Shown here: piece by piece, positions 28,039 through 32,787 of the stretch
Layout: the number at the start of each line of letters is the position of its first letter
Position numbering within the stretch: the first letter of the stretch is position 1
From: Actinomycetota bacterium
Lineage (GTDB): Bacteria; Actinomycetota; Thermoleophilia; Solirubrobacterales; 70-9
NCBI GenBank assembly: GCA_018268415.1
Contig: JAFDWO010000148.1
Location: forward strand, 1 to 32,787
Length of the DNA: 32,787 nt
Direction of reading: 5' to 3'
Notes under the pieces: generated by a model
Told to the model about the DNA's origin: nothing
Database searches by the model: none
What the model saw: the letters and a program-made list of their open reading frames with translations, nothing else
Position numbers and translations under genes: made by a program

Positions 28039-29403
28039 ATGGAATGGCTGAGCGAAGGCGCCAATTCATGGCAGCTCACCGCCGCGACGCTGGTGGGGTT
28101 GATGAGCATCCCCGGCCTGGTCGTGCTTTACGGCGGGGTAATGCAGAAACGCTGGTCGGTGAACTCGATGATGATGGCGTTCGTCGCGTTCGCGATCGTG
28201 CTCATCCTCTGGGTCCTGGTCGGCTTCAAGATGGCGTTCGGGGATCCGATCCACATCTTCGGGGCGACCTCGGGATTCTTCGGAAACATGTGGGGAAAGC
28301 CGGGCTCGATCCTCAACAGTCACAGCCTGCTCGAACAGGCCCATATCGGTGAGCTTCCGGAAGAAGAATTCCTCTTTCCGATGTCGACGCTGGCGTACTT
28401 CCAGATCGTCTTCGCCGCGATCACGCCGATCCTGATGCTGGGCTCGGTCCTCGGGCGCTTCAACTTCAAGGCCTGGATCCCGTTCGTCGCCCTCTGGACG
28501 TTGCTGATCTACACGGTCAACGCCTTCTTGATCTGGGGCGGTGGCTTCTTCGCCCAGCAGGGCGCCGTCGATTATTCCGGCGGGTACGTGATCCACCTCG
28601 CCGCCGGCGTCTCCGGATTCGTTGCGGCGGCGGTGATCGGACCCCGCCTCCAGCGCGACCGCGAGGTCGACGCACCGAACAACCTGGCGATGGTGGCGGT
28701 TGGCGCCGGCCTGCTGTGGATGGGCTGGAACGGGTTCAACGGCGGTGACTGGTACAGCGCCGGGGAAGTGGCATCCGCCTCGGTGCTCAACACCAACCTT
28801 TGTACCGCCGTGGCCTTCCTCGTCTGGGTCGCCCTCGACTACGCGACCGGCCGCAAGCCGAGCCTGATCGGCAGCGTCAACGGCATGATCGTCGGCCTCG
28901 TCGCGATCACCCCCGGTGCCGGCTTCGTCAACGGCTGGGGCGCGATCATCATCGGCGTCATCGCCGCGGCGCTGGTCTACTTCGCGCTCAACTACCTGAG
29001 CCGGACGGCACCGTTTCGCAACGTCGACGACACGCTCGGGGTGGTCTACACCCACGGCTTCGCCGGCGTCGCGGGTGGCCTCCTGACCGGCATCTTCGCC
29101 AACAAGCTGATGGCCGGCGAACACGAAGGCCTGATCTCCGGCGGCGGACTGCACCTCCTCTGGGTGCAGGCCTACACCGCGGCCTGGGTCATCGCCTTCT
29201 CCGCGGTCGGCACGTTCGTGTTGCTGAAGATCGTCGGCCTGTTCGTGTCGTTGCGGATGAGCGAGGCGGACATGGAGACGGGCGACATCGCCGTCCACGG
29301 GCACGAGGTGTACCCGTCGGACGTGCCGTCGCTGGGCTACCCCGACGGGATCAAAGCGGGAACCGCCCCCGGGTCGACGGCCCCGGCGCCCGGGACGGCC
29401 TGA
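28039..29403 (+). CDS. amtB: AmtB-family ammonium transporter
   Basis: 454 residues and about eleven hydrophobic spans. It conducts ammonium across the cytoplasmic membrane. The conserved Asp in GAVDYSGGYVIHLAAG and the twin pore histidines (that VIHLAAG and YTHGFAGVAGG) are present, as are GWNGFNGG and NGMIVGLVAITPGAGFVN. The C-terminal tail (about 410-454) is polar and Pro/Gly-rich. The next gene, 12 bases downstream, is a universal stress protein instead of the usual glnK. AAAGGAAG lies about 10-18 bases upstream of the ATG. The 155-bp gap from 27884 holds no other gene. Confidence 0.97.
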   Translation: MEWLSEGANSWQLTAATLVGLMSIPGLVVLYGGVMQKRWSVNSMMMAFVAFAIVLILWVLVGFKMAFGDPIHIFGATSGFFGNMWGKPGSILNSHSLLEQAHIGELPEEEFLFPMSTLAYFQIVFAAITPILMLGSVLGRFNFKAWIPFVALWTLLIYTVNAFLIWGGGFFAQQGAVDYSGGYVIHLAAGVSGFVAAAVIGPRLQRDREVDAPNNLAMVAVGAGLLWMGWNGFNGGDWYSAGEVASASVLNTNLCTAVAFLVWVALDYATGRKPSLIGSVNGMIVGLVAITPGAGFVNGWGAIIIGVIAAALVYFALNYLSRTAPFRNVDDTLGVVYTHGFAGVAGGLLTGIFANKLMAGEHEGLISGGGLHLLWVQAYTAAWVIAFSAVGTFVLLKIVGLFVSLRMSEADMETGDIAVHGHEVYPSDVPSLGYPDGIKAGTAPGSTAPAPGTA

Positions 29404-29415
29404 TAGGAGACGCGC

Positions 29416-30081
29416 ATGGCCCTGAAGATCATCGTTTCCTACGACGACACCGACAACGACCGCGACGCGCTCGCGCTCGGCAGGCTTCTCGCCCTGCCGG
29501 GCGCCGAGCTCTCGCTCGCCTACGTCCGTCACTCCTTCGGCGAATCGCTCGATCAGCAGGCCGCCGAAGAGCTGTTGGCCCACGGCGCCGAGTCGGTCGG
29601 CACCCCGGACATGCCGAAGTACGTCGTGATCAATCCTGCGACCAGCGTCGGTCTCGGCGAACTGGTCGAGCAGGACGGGGCCGACGTGCTCGTTTTCGGC
29701 TCCGAGTACCGCACCGCCAAGGGGCTGGTGAAGCCCGGCATCTCGGCCCACAAACTGCTCCTCGGCGGTAGCTCGGCGATCGCCGTCGCGCCCGCCGGGC
29801 TGTGGTCGGAGGCCGACCTCTCGGTGGCCACGGTCGGCGTCATCGACGAGGGCGACCCGGCCGCGCGCGCCACGGCGGAGAGCCTCGCGGGCGCCCTCGG
29901 CGCAACCGTCGTCGAGCACGGCACCGGCCGGGTCGACCTGCTGGTGGTCGGCTCACGCAAAGAGGCCCCCGAGGGCAAAGTCGTCCTCAGCGCCGCGAGC
30001 GATTATGCGGTCGAGGCGGCGAACTACCCGGTGCTGGTCATCCCCCGGGGGACGGTCGTGGACTTCTCCTCGATGAGATGA
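29416..30081 (+). CDS. Universal stress protein (UspA family), amtB operon partner
   Basis: 221 residues with a tandem-Usp look. The first domain begins LKIIVSYDDTDNDRDALALGRLLA and holds GADVLVFGSEYRTAKGLVKPG with a glycine-rich loop. The second half (AVATVGVIDEGDPAARATAESLAGA to RVDLLVVGSRKEAPEGKVVLS...YPVLVIPRG) resembles a second, shortened Usp domain. It is probably cytoplasmic and nucleotide-binding. Being 12 bases behind amtB, where PII normally sits, suggests that it regulates or senses ammonium uptake; this is inference. Confidence 0.88.
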   Translation: MALKIIVSYDDTDNDRDALALGRLLALPGAELSLAYVRHSFGESLDQQAAEELLAHGAESVGTPDMPKYVVINPATSVGLGELVEQDGADVLVFGSEYRTAKGLVKPGISAHKLLLGGSSAIAVAPAGLWSEADLSVATVGVIDEGDPAARATAESLAGALGATVVEHGTGRVDLLVVGSRKEAPEGKVVLSAASDYAVEAANYPVLVIPRGTVVDFSSMR

Positions 30082-30180
30082 CTTGTCCGGTGGGGCGGGT
30101 CGGAGAGGGGCTCGTGGCGCGGGCGGCCGTCCGAGGTGCCGGGGACGTCAGCCTTCCGTAGGGGAGAGATCACAGGGTCG

Positions 30181-30205
30181 GTGAGGAAGACGCCGGGAAC
30201 GTCAC
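30181..30205 (-). repeat. GTGAC-type repeat core, third locus
   Basis: The reverse complement matches the 25-bp core in the kdp inverted repeats with two differences near one end. It is followed by CACCTTCCGG and GGGACGCG, the same flanks as after copy A near 8397. Confidence 0.75.
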
Positions 30206-30229
30206 ACCTTCCGGTCCTCCGGGACGCGT

Positions 30230-30269
30230 GGTCGACCTTACCCACCTGGAACGGGGGGTAAGGTCGACC
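30230..30269. repeat. 14-bp-arm palindrome (GGTCGACCTTACCC)
   Basis: Arms 30230-30243 and 30256-30269 are perfect complements, with a 12-nt loop. It follows the GTCACACCTTCCGG...GGGACGCG flank; a palindrome of unrelated sequence sits in the equivalent place at 8449-8473. Confidence 0.8.
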
Positions 30270-30305
30270 GCCCGACCGCGACCCATGAGGAAGACGGGAG
30301 GAACT

Positions 30306-30360
30306 GTGGAGTTCCCGACGTCTTTCTGACCAGGTCCCACTTCCGTGACGGTCCCGTCAC
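30306..30360 (+). repeat. Composite GTGAC repeat, copy C
   Basis: A diverged core (30306-30330, ending TCTTTCTGAC) is followed after 14 bases by GTGACGGTCCCGTCAC (30345-30360). It is preceded by a GAGGAAGACGGGAGGAACTG stretch similar to the outer edge of the right inverted repeat. Confidence 0.75.
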
Positions 30361-30373
30361 GGATCCATGCGGC

Positions 30374-30416
30374 GCGTTCGCAGTTTGCCGTACTGGTTAC
30401 GGCAAACTGCGAACGC
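30374..30416. repeat. 19-bp perfect-stem palindrome, 5-nt loop
   Basis: Arms 30374-30392 and 30398-30416 pair perfectly (arm GCGTTCGCAGTTTGCCGTA). The preceding CCCGTCACGGA and GCGTTC match the lead-in of the 52-bp palindrome at 54-105, yet the rest of the arm differs. It could terminate the convergent genes on either side. The gap 30082-30499 holds no gene. Confidence 0.85.
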
Positions 30417-30437
30417 CGGGCCGGCTCCCGCCCTCGC

Positions 30438-30525
30438 CGGCCACGACTCGGGTCGCTAGTCCTTCTGCACGACCAGGATCACGGCCACGACTCGGGTCGC
30501 TAGTCCTTCTGCACGACCAGGATCA
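30438..30525. repeat. Exact 44-bp tandem duplication at a gene's 3' end
   Basis: 30438-30481 and 30482-30525 are identical. The unit contains CTAGTCCTTCTGCACGACCA, the complement of the last codons and stop of the minus-strand gene ending at 30500. The gene therefore ends at its first stop and a second copy of its tail lies downstream. Confidence 0.9.
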
Positions 30526-30958
30526 CGGCCGCGAGCGCGGGGTCGCGGCCGTCGATCCGCTCGCGCGCCTCGTCGATCGAGACCGTCTCCGTGTCGTGGC
30601 CGGAGACAAGATCGGCAACCGTCTGCAGTGCCGACTCGGCGTGGATGACGATCGTCGTCGGGCCGCGCTGCGCGCGTCGGCCCTCGGTGGCGGCCTTCAG
30701 CACCGTCGCGGTGACGTCGGCTGAGGAGCGCTGGGCGTTCGCCCAGCCCTGACTGAAGGCGAGGTCCTGGTTCGAGAGCTCGGGGCCCTCGAGGATCCGC
30801 AGGCTCGACTCGTCGTCGCGGGTCCACCGGCGGTCGCCGAGAAGGATCGGGCGACCCGACAGCCAGGGGTCGAGCACCGTGCGCCCCAGCTCCTCCTCGG
30901 TGAGATTGAAGGAGCGGGCGTGCTGCTTGCCGGTCGCGACCTCGATGTGGAAGGCCAT
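30500..30958 (-). CDS. Hypothetical protein with duplicated 3' end
   Basis: 152 residues from ATG 30958. Visible segments are a start FHIEVATGKQHARSFNLTEEELGRTVLDPWLSGRPILLGDRRW, a middle part ADVTATVLKAATEGRRAQRGPTTIVIHAESALQTVADLVSG and a conserved-looking end ERIDGRDPALAAVILVVQKD. No family is recognised, and there are no membrane spans or cysteine clusters. TACCGT in the divergent 68-bp gap lies 10 bases upstream of the start. The final VILVVQKD and stop are encoded a second time just downstream by the 44-bp duplication. Confidence 0.75.
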   Translation of the reverse strand: MAFHIEVATGKQHARSFNLTEEELGRTVLDPWLSGRPILLGDRRWTRDDESSLRILEGPELSNQDLAFSQGWANAQRSSADVTATVLKAATEGRRAQRGPTTIVIHAESALQTVADLVSGHDTETVSIDEARERIDGRDPALAAVILVVQKD

Positions 30959-31026
30959 CGTCGTCGCGACGGTACCGGGTTTCGGCGGCGCCGGGTCGGG
31001 GCGGCCGGATTGGCATGATGCGCGCC

Positions 31027-31686
31027 ATGTCACCTCAACGACCCGACGCGGTCGTCTTCGACAACGACGGCCTGCTGCTCGACACCGAGTCCGTGTGGAC
31101 GCGTGCCGAGGCCGATCTCTTCGAACGCTACGGAGCCGAGTTCACCCCGCGACACAAGCGCGAGATGATCGGCACCTCCGCCGACTTCGCCGGCGGCCTG
31201 CTCGAAGGTTGGCTCGACCAGCCCGGGCGCCGGGGCGAGCTGATGGCGGAGTTGGACGGCCTCGTCGTCGCCGAGCTCGAGCACGGGGTGGAGGCGATGG
31301 TCGGCGCGCGCGACCTGCTCCGGCAACTGAAGGAGCAGGGCACGCCGATCGGCCTGGTCTCCAACTCGCCGATGCCCTTTGTCCGGCGCTCGCTGGAGAT
31401 CGTCGGCTTCGAGGAGATCTTCGACGTGCTGATCAGCGGCCACGACGTGGCGGCCCCGAAGCCGGCCCCCGACCCTTACCTGGAGGCCTGTAGGCGGCTC
31501 GGGGTCGAGGCGGGGCCGGACGTGGTCGCGCTGGAGGACTCGCCGACCGGTGTCGCGGCTGCCCGCGCGGCGGGCCTCACCGTCATCGGCGTGCCGTCGG
31601 TCGACGGGATCGAGCTGGCGGAAGCCCACCACATCGCCGCCTCGCTGCTCGACGAGGTGGTTACCGGGCTGACGCTCATTCCTTGA
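31027..31686 (+). CDS. HAD-superfamily hydrolase, beta-phosphoglucomutase-like
   Basis: 219 residues. Motif I FDNDGLLLDTE has the nucleophile Asp12 and Asp14. Motif II is GLVSNSP, motif III the Lys in PKPAPDPYLEA, and motif IV ALEDSPTGVAAARAAG. The helical cap lies between motif I and about residue 80. The closest named groups are phosphatases and mutases such as beta-PGM, GPP and 2-deoxyglucose-6-phosphatase; the substrate is unknown. I chose ATG 31027, not the one at 31015, because the family starts right before motif I. Its end overlaps the convergent gene by 11 bp. Confidence 0.9.
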   Translation: MSPQRPDAVVFDNDGLLLDTESVWTRAEADLFERYGAEFTPRHKREMIGTSADFAGGLLEGWLDQPGRRGELMAELDGLVVAELEHGVEAMVGARDLLRQLKEQGTPIGLVSNSPMPFVRRSLEIVGFEEIFDVLISGHDVAAPKPAPDPYLEACRRLGVEAGPDVVALEDSPTGVAAARAAGLTVIGVPSVDGIELAEAHHIAASLLDEVVTGLTLIP

Positions 31687-32551
31687 GCAGCCGGCGTCGG
31701 CGGAGCACTCGCTCGGCGATGCTCAGGGCCTCGCGGATGCCGGGCTCGTCCTCCGGCGGCAGATCGCCGCGGAGCGCCCTCTCGGCGGCCGCCTCGATTA
31801 CATCCCGGCGCTCTTCCAGGGCCGTGATGTCAGCGGAGTGGCCAGCGTCCTCGAGCGCCTCCGGCAGCTCGACCAGGAGTGCTTCGACGCCGACCCGCAG
31901 CTGCAGGGCGGCCTCGCGTCGGCGGCCGGCGTCGAGGTCGGCCCGCGCGCGCAGCAGGAGGACCTCGCAGGCGTCCGCCCGCTCCCGCCCGCGCAGGAGC
32001 CCCGCCACCCGTTCCTGGGGGCGCACCTCTTCCTGGCGCCGCCGCCGAAGGGAGCTTCCGGGCGCTCGCACGTCGACTTCACGGGCCTCGCTGTAGGTTC
32101 CCTCGGCGGTCTGCTCGCCGCTGCCGTAGCCGAGCCGCACCGCGATCGCGCGCTCGGCCGTGATCGTGGTGGGGCGGGGGTCGGCGAGGGCCACGGCCTG
32201 GGCGTGGAGCGCTTCGTTGACGAGAGCCACGCCGGCCGCGATGACGGCGTCGATCGCCTCCTCGGCCGCGATCGCCTCGGCCAGCCAGGCGGCCGCCTGC
32301 GCGGCGCCGTCGAAGGGGTCGAAGGCGCGGATCGCGGTGGCGCGGGCAACCGGCACCGCGGGCGGCGCCGGGGCGGCTTCGGCGTCGCGCGGCTTGCGCC
32401 GGCGGCGGCCGGGGCGGGGAGCCGCGGCGAGCGTCTGCAGGACCAGCACGCTGTCGCCCTCACCGTCGTCGTGTCGCGCCAGGTAGCGGCCGTCGGCGAG
32501 CGGCAGGGTGCCGGCGAGGTCGAACTGCGCGAATCCGAAGAAGGGACTCAG
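31676..32551 (-). CDS. Hypothetical protein, probably with a CTG start
   Basis: 291 residues if it starts at CTG 32551, reading SPFFGFAQFDLAGTLPLADGRYLARH. No ATG, GTG or TTG exists at the right place, and the open frame further upstream passes through repeat-like DNA. TAGGCT (complement of 32559-32564) seven bases upstream fits a leaderless transcript. The protein has an N-terminal domain, a basic linker (PRPGRRRRKPRD), an alanine-rich helical part (about 95-150), a segment TITAERAIAVRLGYGSGEQTAEGTY and a charged coiled-coil-like C-terminal half. No function is recognised. Confidence 0.6.
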   Translation of the reverse strand: MSPFFGFAQFDLAGTLPLADGRYLARHDDGEGDSVLVLQTLAAAPRPGRRRRKPRDAEAAPAPPAVPVARATAIRAFDPFDGAAQAAAWLAEAIAAEEAIDAVIAAGVALVNEALHAQAVALADPRPTTITAERAIAVRLGYGSGEQTAEGTYSEAREVDVRAPGSSLRRRRQEEVRPQERVAGLLRGRERADACEVLLLRARADLDAGRRREAALQLRVGVEALLVELPEALEDAGHSADITALEERRDVIEAAAERALRGDLPPEDEPGIREALSIAERVLRRRRLLKE

Positions 32552-32637
32552 GGTCGGGAGCCTAGATGATCGATTCGAGGGTTGGGCCGGGAAGGGATGG
32601 GGCCTCGGGAAGCTGTCGCCCGAAGCGGAAGGGGATG

Positions 32638-32689
32638 CGGCCGTCCCGTCCACGGCCCTGGCCGGCTGTGGCCGTGGCCGGGACGGCCG
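32638..32689. repeat. 20-bp hairpin with one mismatch
   Basis: Arms 32638-32657 and 32670-32689 pair except at 32649/32678, with a 12-nt loop (32658-32669). Downstream, 32745-32787 carries GTCACGGGAG and CTCACGGGAG direct repeats related to the GTGAC family. The stretch 32552-32787 holds no clear gene. Confidence 0.7.
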
Positions 32690-32787
32690 GGTATGGAGGC
32701 GACGGAGGAAGGCCCGCGGGAGGCTCGGGAGAGCGCCACAGGTCCGTCACGGGAGTACCACGGAGGCTCACGGGAGTGCCACGACTC

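Overview
The window is high-GC DNA with long genes, strong G/C bias at third codon positions, many ATGA/GTGA stop-start overlaps and a probable habit of leaderless transcripts. Together with the gene set (type III glutamine synthetase, reversed-order hydroxyacyl-CoA dehydrogenase/enoyl-CoA hydratase fusion, secreted subtilase-like protein with Cys-containing beta-sandwich repeats, short KdpD), this suggests an actinobacterium, most likely of the Thermoleophilia/Solirubrobacterales kind. That assignment is inference from protein style only. I saw no tRNA, rRNA, CRISPR array, transposase or phage gene.

Region 1 (1-8742) is a potassium-uptake (Kdp) locus bracketed by two long inverted repeats. 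The operon reads small membrane protein - kdpF - kdpA - kdpC - kdpB - short kdpD (no histidine kinase) - membrane-anchored universal stress protein, all tightly coupled. The repeats (1-~620 and ~7720-8306) share a long palindrome, a 23-bp hairpin and an array whose anchor motif recurs at about 35 or 52 bp. A broken short-chain dehydrogenase (SDR) tail lies between the last kdp gene and the right repeat. A dispersed GTGAC-rich intergenic repeat family occurs here and again near 30.2-30.4 kb.

Region 2 (8743-17810) holds a secreted subtilase-like protein with altered catalytic residues, a TVP38/DedA-like membrane protein, a RecD2-type helicase, a coupled three-gene set (flavin-type oxidase fold, SRPBCC-like protein, Cys-rich mini protein), a divergent cupin/TetR pair with an operator inside the promoter spacer, a toxin-antitoxin-like pair with a nucleotidyltransferase-type protein, and a second flavin-fold oxidase.

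Region 3 (17876-22269) contains a DUF167/YggU protein, a YdeI-like protein, a second antitoxin-like gene followed by a decayed nucleotidyltransferase, rlmN, and a cytochrome P450 behind a perfect 20-bp palindrome, followed by a small membrane protein.

Region 4 (22282-32787) carries type III glutamine synthetase, a GNAT protein, the beta-oxidation fusion, a small anchored Cys-containing protein, an ammonium transporter paired with a universal stress protein rather than PII, a repeat-rich gap, a hypothetical gene whose 3' end has been duplicated exactly (44 bp), a HAD phosphatase and a long hypothetical protein. glnN and amtB point to nitrogen assimilation; the kdp and amtB operons both end in universal stress proteins, hinting at a common way of wiring ion and ammonium uptake to a nucleotide-binding partner.
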